From positions 1-45,672 of the forward strand of contig NW_003546286.1 in NCBI RefSeq assembly GCF_000090795.2: 45,672 nt of DNA, given 5' to 3'. Position 1 is the stretch's first letter, and every line of letters begins with the position of its first letter. A program made the position numbers and the translations under genes. Of the stretch, positions 35,826-45,672 are shown in pieces. The stretch is from Amphimedon queenslandica. Its lineage: Eukaryota > Porifera > Demospongiae > Haplosclerida > Niphatidae. A model generated the notes under the pieces. The model was not told the DNA's origin. It did not search any database and saw nothing but the letters and a program-made list of their open reading frames with translations.

Positions 35826-37535
35826 TTACTGTACGTTAATGATTTTTACATTGTCTCCAGGATCAGCAATGTAAGCTGTTAGTCGTTGGCTCTCAATGGA
35901 GGAGTGAACTGCCTTACTGTGTAGCTCGTATCCATGGGTAAGCATCATTCTGATACCTTGACTTGTTATTATCGTTATCTGCGTCACTTCTGGCGATACT
36001 TTGTGAATCCCTCCCTCGCTATAAATTACAAATTCCAAGTTATCTCCGCTGGTTTTGACAACTCTTTGGCTCAGCTGGTTAAAAGGTTTCGCAAGGGTTG
36101 CTTTAGCTCCGCCACTACTCGCACTGCTGCTTAGCCGTCCGGCAATCTTGTACCCGTACTCTTCAGAGAAAAAATAAAACTTTTTTGCTCCAGCCCTGAG
36201 AGTGATGGGGCAATCCGGTTGCAGTACAGGGAGGGCCCCATGAACCGCCTGATAGAGTTTCTTCTCAAGTCCGTCACAGGATCGCTTAGTGAGCATTATC
36301 TTTGTACCCAGTAGGTCGTTGGTGCTTTTAAGCTGTCCTATCTCTTCTGTCATAGTATCAATCTCCCTCCTACAGACTTCGACCTCTTCTTTAATGTTTT
36401 GAGTCTCCTTTTCTGCTTCCTTTTTGTCTTTCCTCATTGTCATGCAAGCTTTGGAGAGGAGGGAGAGGTGCTCGAGCTGATAGTTGATGTTGTGTTCCAC
36501 GAATTGACATTTGAGGAGCTTCTCCTCGCAGCCTGCCCATGAAAACTCGCACTCAAAAGGCTGGAGAGGACACTCTGTGCTCATGTGAGATTTTAGTTTA
36601 TCTCGAGGGATTGTGAGTTGACAATTGTTGGGGCATTGTACTGGATACCTCCCACAGAGACTGTAATGAAATGTTGGCTTTGTTTGACTTTGGTTGCAGT
36701 ATTCGCAAAAAAATGAGCGCATGGGGCATGTATGGTCTTCATGATCCTTTATCTCTGAGCGTCTAACTGTTTCCTTGCAACTGTCGTTTTTGCACTGGAC
36801 GAATGCATGTGGGCATCCGTTGTATTTCTTATACCAGTGCTCAGAGTATTCGTGTTTCATAGCTATTCCCTCCTCTATCACTGTCACTGACTTGCTTTTT
36901 GCCTCGTTCAGATGAGTGCTCAGTTCTTCAAGTCTACCAGACCACTTGCAGCCCTCTTTCTTATAATTGCAGTAAACCATTAAACTCTGCATCATGTGCT
37001 GGCGGTTTAGATCAAGGAATGTCCTCATTATCTTGTTGTTGCAGTACGGGCAAGGTTGCTTGCTGGCCTCCTTCTCTTCCTTGCAGTTGGAGCACATGTA
37101 TTTCCCACAGCATGAGGTTTGGTAAGGCTCTGTTAAGATGTTTGAACAGAGTCCACAGTTTGTTTCCAAGCCATCCGGTGGTTTGTTTATGAATGAAACT
37201 TGCTGCCTCTTCTTGTCCAGGGTTGAGGGTTTGGGTTGTACTGGAGGAGGTTTTTGTCTCAATACTGGGGGAAGTGTCTTGCAGTACAATTCATTCTCGA
37301 TCCCTTGTTGCTTTGGGGGTATTTTTGGAGGAAGTTCTGGCGGTATTAGGTCGGCTACACTATCTGCTTTAGGTACATTGACATAATTACTCCTTTCAGT
37401 GCCTGTTACTGCAGTTGTAGCTACATCCATATCTGTTGATGAAACCTTATGCTTCTTGAAACACTCCTTTTCTGTCATTTTAAAGTTCTCGGAAGGATGA
37501 GTGGGTAAAACTTTGACTAGATTCCCAAACTCCAT
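35826..37535 (-). CDS. Intronless RING/TRAF-type zinc-finger protein with novel C-terminus
   Basis: Single 569-aa frame with an in-frame TAA upstream of the ATG. Residues 1-120 are disordered with a YVNV motif (51-54) and polyproline stretches ELPPKIPPK (67-75) and LPPVLRQKPPPVQPKP (88-103). A RING-like finger spans about 127-165 (C127, C130, C142, C148, C151, C162, C165; the usual His is not obvious). TRAF-type zinc fingers cover about 190-350 (GCKWSG, CPHAFVQC, HEDHTCPMRSFFCEYC, CPNNC, CEFSWAGC). A coiled coil follows (about 362-425, EKETQNIKEEVEVCRREID). The C-terminal ~130 residues do not show a clear MATH/TRAF-C domain, although EEYGYKIAGRL faintly recalls its GYK strand. Probably a TRAF-related signalling adaptor or E3 ligase; intronless structure among intron-rich neighbours suggests a retrocopy. 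Not assigned to a named TRAF. Confidence 0.85.
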   Translation of the reverse strand: MEFGNLVKVLPTHPSENFKMTEKECFKKHKVSSTDMDVATTAVTGTERSNYVNVPKADSVADLIPPELPPKIPPKQQGIENELYCKTLPPVLRQKPPPVQPKPSTLDKKRQQVSFINKPPDGLETNCGLCSNILTEPYQTSCCGKYMCSNCKEEKEASKQPCPYCNNKIMRTFLDLNRQHMMQSLMVYCNYKKEGCKWSGRLEELSTHLNEAKSKSVTVIEEGIAMKHEYSEHWYKKYNGCPHAFVQCKNDSCKETVRRSEIKDHEDHTCPMRSFFCEYCNQSQTKPTFHYSLCGRYPVQCPNNCQLTIPRDKLKSHMSTECPLQPFECEFSWAGCEEKLLKCQFVEHNINYQLEHLSLLSKACMTMRKDKKEAEKETQNIKEEVEVCRREIDTMTEEIGQLKSTNDLLGTKIMLTKRSCDGLEKKLYQAVHGALPVLQPDCPITLRAGAKKFYFFSEEYGYKIAGRLSSSASSGGAKATLAKPFNQLSQRVVKTSGDNLEFVIYSEGGIHKVSPEVTQITIITSQGIRMMLTHGYELHSKAVHSSIESQRLTAYIADPGDNVKIINVQ

Positions 37536-37774
37536 GCTATATTATATTCTAAATAGCTTGTTGATGGATAGACTAGGAAGACTACAAAGTCAAGTATATA
37601 TTGAGTGTCCAAGACAAACAAGTGGGGGACACAAAGATATCCATTACTGAGGTTATTGATACACCTTGTGGGTACTTGAAATACAGATATAGTGTTTTCT
37701 TATAGCGTCAAAATTAAACGTGGGTTTAAATAAATTTAAAAATAACATATTATGCTAAATTGAGTAAATTAACT
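37536..37774. other. Spacer between the ankyrin gene and the TRAF-like gene
   Basis: 239 bp, both genes on the minus strand; it must hold the ankyrin gene 3' end and the TRAF-like promoter. No motif is convincing. Confidence 0.5.
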
Positions 37775-40700
37775 TTAAACAGTCACACTAAATGGTTGGT
37801 CAATTATCTTCATTGGTAGTATCTTATCAGGCTGTGGTGGTGAGAGTGTCCTTCTCTTGTTCTTCATTCCTTCAGCATGAGAGCTATATTGGACTCTTGA
37901 GGATTGAGCTGGTACTAGAGTAGCAGCCAATGAGTGATGATCAGCCTGTGACTGCTGCGGGCTCTTGCTTCGTGTCCTCATTCTTGCCTTGTACTCGTTT
38001 GGTGGGACAAAGTTGAGTGTGGATTCAGCATGGACAGTTCTCGGTCCGTATGCTCTGCTATTGATACCGGAATGGAATCTTGTCTTATGCCCAACTGTGT
38101 AATTAAAAAATTAAGAATTTTTTCGAATGATGTACATATTTTACTTAGCAGCTTACTGTATGATTCCCCCATCTTCCAAAGTGTACTGTCGGCCAGTGAA
38201 TCAGAGGAACGTCGGATTAGTTTACCAGAAGAAAGAGGAAGGGGAGAAGTGTCCCTTGCTTTTAAAAAACCGATCGGTGTTGCTCTGATGCATCCTTCAG
38301 TAGCTAGAGAAGAAGAGAGAATGCATTGTGATATTGAAGAGCCATTAATTCATCATCTTGTTACTTACTGATAGTTTTCGATGGCGTTGAGACTACTTTT
38401 CTAGTTCTAGCTAGATTCTGTGTAACAGTTTGTCTGTGTCCCAAGAGAGATGGAGGAGGAGGAGATTTTAATGAAATACCTCCAGCTACAAATAAATAAT
38501 AATAATACAATAATAATAATAATAGTGTTACTTGTAGCTGCTCTTTTGTGATGTCTAGTGGTCCCTCCAGTGGTCAATTCTCTTTTCTTCAGTGCATCGT
38601 TTTGAGCTGTTAGTTCTTTCTTGGTATTCCAAGCAGCATGATGTAAGGCCCTGTGTGTAGTGACTGCCTGTTTGAGAGAGATGGCCAGCTCCCTCTGCTC
38701 TCTGCTTCTATTAATAAATGACAGCACATTATTATAAGTGAATAATTTTTATCTCTCTAACTTGTGCCAGTCGTGAAGTTTAAATTTAAGCTGTTCTTTC
38801 TTTTCCTCGTCTTTTTTCCTCAGCCATTCAGAGACAGACGGCCTTGAGCTGATTCCTAGTGCACTCATGGAGTGTGCAATCTCGCTATTAATCTTCCGTG
38901 CACTGTTTATCTGCTCTGCAACACGACTGTTCATTTTCTAAAATTCATCATCATTATTATTATTATTATTATTATGGAAAGGCAGTTGTTTTTTTTACTT
39001 CTGATTGAGCTGCTGCCTTCTCCATTTGTTCGTTATACTTAGCCAGTAATTTTTCAGACTCAGCTCTTGCCTTTTCCTAAAAAAAGATGCAATGCTGACA
39101 CATTATTAGTGAGTAGTACTTCTGCATTTCGAGCCTTTTCTCTTCTTGCAGCAAGACTATCCTTTAGCTCTGCCATTACAAAGCGTCTCGTCAGTTGTGA
39201 GCGAGTGTTTTGAGCCTTCAGTAGTTCTTCAATGGCACGGAAGGCAAGGGATTTACTCTCATCCATTTGAGCTATATACAAAGCAAGCAAATAAATATTA
39301 TCAGTGTTATCATTGCTTGAATAATGCAAACAGAGTCATTGGTTTATCATCTATAGCTTTTGTGATTGATTGGTCCTAAGTACCTTTTGCTTTTCTCATT
39401 CTTCTCTCATCGGGGCTCATATGAAAGTCCACTTTAGGTGGAGGTGTTGGTTGTGGTGTTGGAGGTATTTCTATAGGCACTGGTGAAGGGCTTGGCTCAG
39501 GGATCGGTGTTTCTAGCCAATCCAACTCTTGGAGTGCATCTGTGTCCATATCGGCTGCCTCTCTCTTCAACTCTGCTGCATTGTCAGTCGTGACTTGTGC
39601 TGCCACTTTAAAGGCTTTGTCACCAAGTGGCGTACCTAGGTGTAAGGAATAATTTTAATGAAGGTAATGGAAGATAGAGATATATAATGGGAACAAGCAG
39701 GAAATGAATGGTTTATTACCATCATCATCATCATCTTTATTATTATTCTATTATTACCTAACAGTCCAGCAGCAAGCATGGTTGCTTGAGCTCCATAGAG
39801 ACCAACAACACTGTACTTTATAGAGTCGGGGGGTGGTCTGTCACGTCTCATTAGACGCGAAAGGAGACTCTTTCGTTCCTTTGGTTTCTGTACTTCCTTA
39901 AAAGGATCTAAAGACTCTCGGGATACTTGTTGCCTTAGGGTTGGTGTAGTGATTGGTCTCAGCTCAGGAGGTTCTTCCTCAGTAACTGGCTCAGTAGCTT
40001 CCTCTGTAGCTATTTCTTCTTCCTCAACGTGAGCCCTTTAGCAATGAAAATAATAATAATATAAAAGCATGCATTGATACTCACTCTTCTTCTCCTTCTG
40101 GTTTTGGCACATCAATGTCTTTCCCAGGCAGGGCATTATTTGATAAAAGCAACTCTTTTATCTCTGGATAGTCAGTAGCATAGTCAAGAGGAGTTAGTGG
40201 GCTCTCGTCCTATGAATTAGAGAATTAATAATTTGACTTTTGCATTGCTCCAAATTTTAGTCACACACAGCTACAATGTAATGCTTTTTAGATTTGTGAT
40301 TGGACTACTTCAAACTTTCTACACAGCATAAGCACATCAATATGTATCAGAAAGAGTAAAAAGATTGGGGGGGGTGATTTTGGACCAAATTTTCTGGAAA
40401 AACCATGGGCTATAGCCTTTGCTTTTTTCAAAAATTGGCTCGTTTTAAAATGCTCATAACTCCAAAAATATTTGCCGAAAACAGCTCAAACTTTCTACAT
40501 AGCATAAGTACATCAATATGTATCAGAAAATGTAATAAAAATTGAGGGTGATTTCAGAGCCATTTTTTGGAAAAAACCATGGGCTATAGGTATTTTTCAG
40601 ATTTTAGTTAGTTTTTAAAAGTAACGATAATTCAAAAAATTAAAGTTGGAATCAACTCAAACTTTCCACGTAGCATAAGGACATCAATATGTATCAGAAA

Positions 40701-43014
40701 ATGTAATAAAAATTGAAAGTGATTTCGGAGCCATTTTTTGGAAAAAACCATGGGCTATAGCCTTGGGTATTTTTCAGATTTTGGTTAGTTTTTAAAAGTA
40801 ACGATAACTCGAAAAATTAAAGTCGGAATCAACTCAAACTTTCCACGTAGCATAAGGACATCAATATGTATCAGAAAATGTAATAAAAATTGAAAGTGAT
40901 TTCGGAGCCATTTTTTGGAAAAAACCATGGGCTATAGCCTTGGGTATTTTTCAGATTTTGGTTAGTTTTTAAAAGTAACGATAACTCGAAAAATTAAAGT
41001 CGGAATCAACTCAAACTTTCCACATAGCATAAGTACATCAATATGTATCAGAAAATGTAATAAAAATTGAGGGTGATTTCGGAGCCATTTTTTGGAAAAA
41101 ACCATGGGCTATAGCCTTGGGTATTTTTCAGATTTTTGCTAGTTTTTAAAAGTAACGATAACTCAAAAAATTGAAGTCGGAATCAACTCAAACTTTCCAC
41201 GAAGCATAAGGACATCAATATGTATCAGAAAATGTAATAAAAATTGAAAGTGATTTCGGAGCCATTTTTTGGAAAAAACCATGGGCTATAGCCTTGGGTA
41301 TTTTTCAGATTTTGGTTAGTTTTTAAAAGTAACGATAACTCGAAAAATTAAAGTTGGAATCAACTCAAACTTTCCACGTAGCATAAGGACATCAATATGT
41401 ATCAGAAAATGTAATAAAAATTGAAAGTGATTTCGGAGCCATTTTTTGGAAAAAACCATGGGCTATAGCCTTGGGTATTTTTCAGATTTTGGTTAGTTTT
41501 TAAAAGTAACGATAACTCAAAAAATTAAAGTCGGAATCAACTCAAACTTTCCACATAGCATAAGTACATCAATATGTATCAGAAAATGTAATAAAAATTG
41601 AGGGTGATTTCGGAGCCATTTTTTGGAAAAAACCATGGGCTATAGCCTTGGGTATTTTTCAGATTTTTGCTAGTTTTTAAAAGTAACGATAACTCAAAAA
41701 ATTGAAGTCGGAATCAACTCAAACTTTCCACGAAGCATAAGGACATCAATATGTATCAGAAAATGTAATAAAAATTGAGGGTGATTTCGGAGCCATTTTT
41801 TGGAAAATTATTGTCTGTTCAACTAACTTTTTCCGTTATGATGAAGGCATTGACATTAGCTCCAGCCTCAATCAGAATCTGTGCACAATCCTTGTATCCC
41901 TCAGAGACAGCATAATGCAGTGGAGAAGGAACACTAGTATCAGGTGAAACTGGGCTTGGATTACCACCAGCGCTTAGTATATACATCAGTGCACCTGAAA
42001 TAGTGACAAAATAATTTAAACATCTTTTCTTTAAAATTGAAGTTTAAGGGACTGTCAAGTTTTATTTAACCAAAGGGACTCACTGGTTTGTCCATTGACT
42101 GCTGCATCATGAAGTGGCGTAATGCATTGATTGCTCTGAATATTGATGTCCCCATTATAACTGGACAGTAACTCCAATCCTTCAATTGAGCCAACTGTAG
42201 CAGCAATGTGAACTGGACTGTATGAAATAATTAAATGCATAAATACAAGCATTTTAAATGCTAGTATAACTTACCTCCTTCCTTCATTGTTCTTATCATT
42301 AGCAGAGCAGCCAATGCTAAGAAGATAGGCTGAGCAGTCTATGGCTTGACTCTCGATTGCATAGAAGAGTGGAGTCTGTCCATAATCATCAATAGTATTC
42401 CCATCAACGCCATGCACTTCAATAAGATGCCGACAATTCTCTGTTATACCGTATTTAGCTGCAATGTGAAGACCTGATAGAAGACAAAGCAGATACGCTG
42501 AAAAGACGAATCATTTTATTATATAATTACCTGGAAGCCCATCGGTTACTTTAGTATTTGGATTGGTACCTCCTGATATCAACAGGTCAACAGCATCAGT
42601 GTTATCTTAGAATATTTAAATAAAATGTTAATTGTGGTATATTATTATAGTCCATACCTTGTAATTGTAATGCCCAGTGCAGTGGCTGCCTGCCTTCCCC
42701 ATCAGCAGCTAGGACATTAGCACCAGCTTTGAGTAAGATCTATATAATCATGCAACCAACAATTATATACTTGTACAACTATTCAGCAGGACTCACTTCA
42801 ATGCATTGTTTTGCTCCATTGCTGATATTCAGTGCTTCATCGTCATCTATTCCTTCAAATTAAAAAAAAATTAATAAAAAAGGCAGCAACTGACCACTTA
42901 TTGGTGCAGAGACTTGTGCAGCAAGGTGTAGAGGTGTGGCTCCGTTCTTCTCAACCACATCTAATGTAGCACCATGGGATATGAGCTCATTGAGTGCTTC
43001 AGGTTGACCACTTG
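37775..43014 (-). CDS. Ankyrin-repeat and coiled-coil protein, 3' part (5' exons not found)
   Basis: Exons (minus): 43014-42895, 42852-42797, 42739-42658, 42605-42531, 42473-42275, 42217-42084, 41994-41828, 40209-40085, 40035-39758, 39635-39384, 39271-39120, 39076-38999, 38937-38762, 38707-38532, 38485-38369, 38303-38157, 38094-37775; all phases join, 883 codons plus stop. The first exon starts mid-codon, so upstream exons exist beyond 43014. Ankyrin repeats fill the first ~300 residues (NGATPLHLAAQ, EGRQPLHWALQ, YGQTPLFYAIE, SPVHIAATVG, CITPLHDAAVNG, SPLHYAVSEGYKDCAQILI, SPLTPLDYATDYPEI). There follow an acidic stretch (VEEEEIATEEATEPVTEEEP), a proline-rich segment (PIPEPSPSPVPIEIPPTPQP), a long charged helical/coiled region and a basic Ser-rich tail. 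I do not recognise the family; a scaffold is likely. Confidence 0.85.
40250..41806. repeat. 177-bp tandem satellite, about 9 units, in an ankyrin-gene intron
   Basis: CCATGGGCTATAG recurs at 40403, 40577, 40748, 40925, 41102, 41279, 41456 and 41633: spacings 174, 171, then 177 bp five times. Each unit carries GGAATCAACTCAAACTTTCC, ATGTATCAGAAAATGTAATA and TTTCGGAGCC. The left-most units are diverged (Ca-TGCTCATAACTCC type) and the array stops abruptly at TTTTTTGGAAAATTATTG. Units 40748-41279 and 41279-41806 show the same order of three variants. Confidence 0.95.
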
Positions 43015-43635
43015 CTAATGAAAATAAAAAATAGATCAACTTGTATAATGGTAAGTAAATACTACAGTAGAATCATATATATATATATATATTAGTCTGA
43101 GCCACTAATGCAACATAAGGACAGCATTGTGCTGTCAGAAAGTTGAGACGCATTATAAGCATAGTCTCATTATTCAGTAGCATAGTCTCATTATAAGCAT
43201 AATGTTTTTGCATGTCATGCAAAATGACCAAATTAGTTATGTTTTTATTAGTCTGAAGCAGTCAATGTGACAAGAGTACATTAAGTTTGGTACCATAAAG
43301 AGTCTTTATTTACTTATAACTAAATTAACGACATCCTGTTTTGGATACATTCATAAGGGTTTAATTCAATGGGTCCAGCTAGGTTTCCCTTTCCCTAGTG
43401 TATATACTCTACTCTCATATCATAGCCTAAGGTGATATGAAATATGCTAGTCCCAAGTTGCCTGATTTAAAAATCTAAGTTAGCAATGGTAGTCAAGGTT
43501 CATGACAATTTCACTCTAAGCGACAAGGTTAATGGACCACTGTTAGCAGCAGTGATTTGTTACTTATGTAAGGAGAACTGGTATTCATTGTGCTGTCGGG
43601 AAGTACCTTTGCATTACATTATGCAGCTGTTATAG
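43015..43635. other. Upstream intron or intergenic sequence with repeat copies
   Basis: No exon was recognised. An (AT)n run lies at 43076-43092. Bases 43376-43505 (AGCTAGGTTTCCCTTTCCC to GGTTCATGAC) recur, diverged, at 45503-45672. Confidence 0.5.
43376..43505 (+). repeat. Direct repeat, copy A (copy B at 45503-45672)
   Basis: Shared blocks include CTTTCCCTAGTGTA / CTTTCCCTGGTGTA, ATATCATAGCCTAAGGT / GTATCATAGTATAAGGT, GCTAGTCC and a common end GGTTCATGAC. Similarity continues upstream (TTAACGACATCCTG / TTAACCACATCCTA), so copy B spans the transposon insertion at 43797-45495. Confidence 0.7.
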
Positions 43636-43730
43636 TAATGTTTTTATTATTGTACAGTGAATGAACGTGAAGAGAGTAGTATAGTACTACTCTCTTCACA
43701 TTCATTGACTGTACACTAATAAAAACATTA
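43636..43730. mobile_element. 95-bp near-perfect palindrome (foldback MITE)
   Basis: TAATGTTTTTATTATTGTAC on the left mirrors GTACACTAATAAAAACATTA on the right; the arms meet at AGTAGTATAGTACTACT. No target duplication was resolved. Confidence 0.8.
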
Positions 43731-43796
43731 AATAGTCATTAGTTGCATGCTTGGGTTAACCACATCCTATTTGTTTGTGGCCCTTTCAATTCAATA

Positions 43797-45495
43797 CAGA
43801 GGCGTATTTAGGGGGGGGCTGAGGGGGCTTGAGCACCCCCCTCAGGGCTAGTCTCGCTAGCCAGACCATTCCCCAGCCTACAGTCATTGGGGTGGACGGC
43901 GGGGAAGGGTCTGGTACACTCTTTAATGTAGTCTTGTTCTCCCGTCCAAAAGTGGACGTGACCAATCAGATTCAGTTATCCATGACATGTGACCACAAGT
44001 CACATTAAATATTAATTATCAAAATGGCGACTTTTCAAGAGTTGTGGAGAGAATGCTGAAAAGCAAGCTATAGAGTGGTAGCATCCAGCGTCTTATTGAT
44101 TCTGGAGAGGCATCTTAGTGAAAGGTATCCGGGTAATATGCTACAAGTTTGTCTGGATGCCATGAAACATGCATTTCGGTTCAATTTTATTGTTGTTTCA
44201 TATAAACAGTATTTTTGTTGTTGAATTGCACTTTTCCCTTCTTCCTTCTCTTTTTACTGGTTTCATTGTATTTTATAATCATTATAAGACATTTTCAATA
44301 AATAAAATACGAATAAAATAGAATAGAGGATATGCGTGCTAAGTATATTCATAGCTTTTTAGTACCGTATATCCAACCCACACAGTAAATTGGCCGCCAT
44401 GTTGGACGTCAAGTTTATTAAGAGTTCAATGGGGGAAAACACATTTTCTTGCCTTGCTACCTTCTTGAGGCCTTTTTCGGAAGCTTAGAAAGCATCCTGA
44501 GGATCTAATGGGGTCTAGTAGTCACCTGAAAGATTGCTATCAAGAAATACAGAGCGGTTTCCTGGTACCAAGCCTTTTTCTATCATTTCTCCATTGCTGC
44601 CAATGGAAAGTTGACGTCCAACGAACTAATTTTTTTTCTTGAAAGTTATTACGGTATGCAATGAATATAATTATTTTGCAATGAATATACTTAGCACGCA
44701 TATCCTCTATTATATGACAAATTTGCAATACATTGACTGTATTTCCACACTCCTTGCTATGAATGTCACATCACTTGAAGCAATGAACAATCGTTGACCT
44801 TTGGAAATCATAGATGAGCATGTTATACCTGTATCAGGACTTACATTGTTGATGCTCTCCAACACGTTACATTTACTACTTTCTAGCTGATCCTTTAGGT
44901 ACCAAAGTATGGCAAAGGAATCTATGCTTCAATACTTTCTTTCTTTCCCTTCCAGCCTCCAGAATGCATTTTGTAAGTCATTTGGGCTTGTTTAATTTGG
45001 TTAAAAGTCGTTTCTGCATTACACACGTGAAAACACGTGTGATGGGCGGGGTCTTTTGCACATGACAATTTCATTACGTCACTACCCACGTGGTTGCTGT
45101 CAGAACAAGACTACATTAAAGAGTGTACCTGTACCAGACCCTTCCCCGCCGTCCACCCCAATGACTGTAGGCTGGGGAATGGTCTGGCTAGCGAGACTAC
45201 CTCAGGGCTGGGCTCAGAAAAAATTACTGAAGTCCAGGACTCTTGCATCACTACCAAGCCTCTTAACAAAGTTATCTAGCCCCCTGATCATGATTTCAGC
45301 AGTTTCCGGTGCTTTAAGGAGCAATCAGAAGTGCCAGTAACATAGCAGTATGCTTGAAATAATCTTGGCCCCACCTGTAATTGACGAAAATGCAGGAAAA
45401 GGCTGTTTTACCGCCGTAAAAGTGGGTGTGGCCAAAATCGCGGCGCGCTTCGCGCCCTCAGCACCCCCCTTCCCCAATTCCTAGATACGCCCCTG
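43797..45495. mobile_element. Outer DNA transposon (CAGAGGCGTA...TACGCCCCTG), host of a nested element
   Basis: Terminal inverted repeats CAGAGGCGTATTTAGG and CCTAGATACGCCCCTG, flanked by 5-bp direct repeats CAATA (43792-43796 and 45496-45500). Subtracting the inner element leaves about 340 bp, non-autonomous. G-rich and C-rich tracts (GGGGGGGGCTGAGGGGGCTT; CCTCAGCACCCCCC) lie inside each end, as in the element at 32114-32405. Confidence 0.82.
43849..45200. mobile_element. Inner 1.35-kb DNA transposon with ~95-bp terminal inverted repeats
   Basis: Left terminus TAGTCTCGCTAGCCAGACCA and right terminus TGGTCTGGCTAGCGAGACTA are inverted repeats extending about 95 bp (to TTTAATGTAGTCTTGTTC). Flanked by 8-bp duplications CTCAGGGC at 43841-43848 and 45201-45208. 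It contains a second inner inverted repeat (GAGGATATGCGTGCTAAG at about 44327 against CTTAGCACGCATATCCTC at about 44690). No transposase was recognised; one unexplained 72-codon minus-strand frame lies at 44710-44928. An 8-bp duplication suggests a hAT-like mobilising enzyme. Confidence 0.85.
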
Positions 45496-45502
45496 CAATA
45501 GG

Positions 45503-45672
45503 TCTAGGTTGTGGATCTTTCCTTTCCCTGGTGTACTCTGGTATCATAGTATAAGGTAATATATAATAAGCTAGTCCTGAGTTGACTCAGTTTAAATCTA
45601 AGCTAGCTCTCTCTCTCTCTCTATTTTTATAGCTATCTATAATCTTTAGAAATGGTGTTGGTGGTTCATGAC
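45503..45672 (+). repeat. Direct repeat, copy B, running to the window edge
   Basis: Diverged copy of 43376-43505, with a (CT)n run at about 45607-45622 absent from copy A. Confidence 0.65.

Noticed and set aside
36899-37386. Plus-strand Cys/Ser-rich frames opposite the TRAF-like gene
   Set aside because: Shadows of the cysteine-rich minus-strand gene.
35826-37535. Naming the TRAF-like gene as a specific TRAF (TRAF3/TRAF6)
   Set aside because: No MATH domain is evident and the zinc-finger pattern alone does not decide orthology.
40250-41806. CRISPR-like array
   Set aside because: The whole 177-bp unit is repeated without unique spacers, in a eukaryotic intron; it is a satellite.
45056-45340. 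94-aa plus-strand frame near the right edge
   Set aside because: It lies across the right terminal repeat of the inner transposon; similar shadows arise at its other copies (115-438).

Overview
The window reads as a compact animal nuclear genome, most likely a demosponge of the Amphimedon type. It is AT-rich, its introns are mostly 40-100 bp with GT-AG ends, and spliced gene models can be built in phase for eleven protein genes. The families are metazoan (PAXX, PACS, INTS13, STPG4, BROX, TRAF-like zinc-finger proteins). No operon-like bacterial structure, rRNA, tRNA or CRISPR array was seen. The species call is inference; the gene calls rest on reading exon by exon against remembered family sequences, without a database search.

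Layout, left to right: duplicated repeat with a small MITE (1-440); NUP133 (minus, 882-9591, 34 exons) whose largest intron is packed with MITEs; PAXX (plus, 9686-10732); BROX (minus, 10962-13349); PARP1 (plus, 13503-19557); the ubiquitin-eS31 fusion RPS27A (minus, 19904-20612); a tandem cluster of three calmodulins and a two-EF-hand half-calmodulin (plus, 21094-24799); STPG4 (minus, 24991-26348); PACS (plus, 26455-31427, broken by a 709-base assembly gap); INTS13/Asunder (plus, 31587-35652); an intronless RING/TRAF-zinc-finger gene (minus, 35826-37535); the 3' part of an ankyrin-repeat/coiled-coil gene (minus, 37775-43014, 5' end not found) with a 177-bp satellite in one intron; then nested transposons to the right edge.

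Four neighbouring pairs are head to head over short gaps: NUP133/PAXX (94 bp), BROX/PARP1 (153 bp), RPS27A/calmodulin (about 480 bp) and STPG4/PACS (106 bp), which implies shared bidirectional promoters. Two DNA-break-response genes, PAXX (Ku-associated end joining) and PARP1 (break sensing), lie either side of BROX. Most notable: a PAXX orthologue retaining the Ku-binding tail; a PARP1 lacking the second zinc finger; a 177-bp satellite with a three-unit higher-order pattern that is visibly derived from a dispersed TIR element also present as single copies and a short tandem array in this window; nested transposons with target-site duplications and paralogous empty sites; and a half-calmodulin sharing the intron positions of its full-length neighbours.
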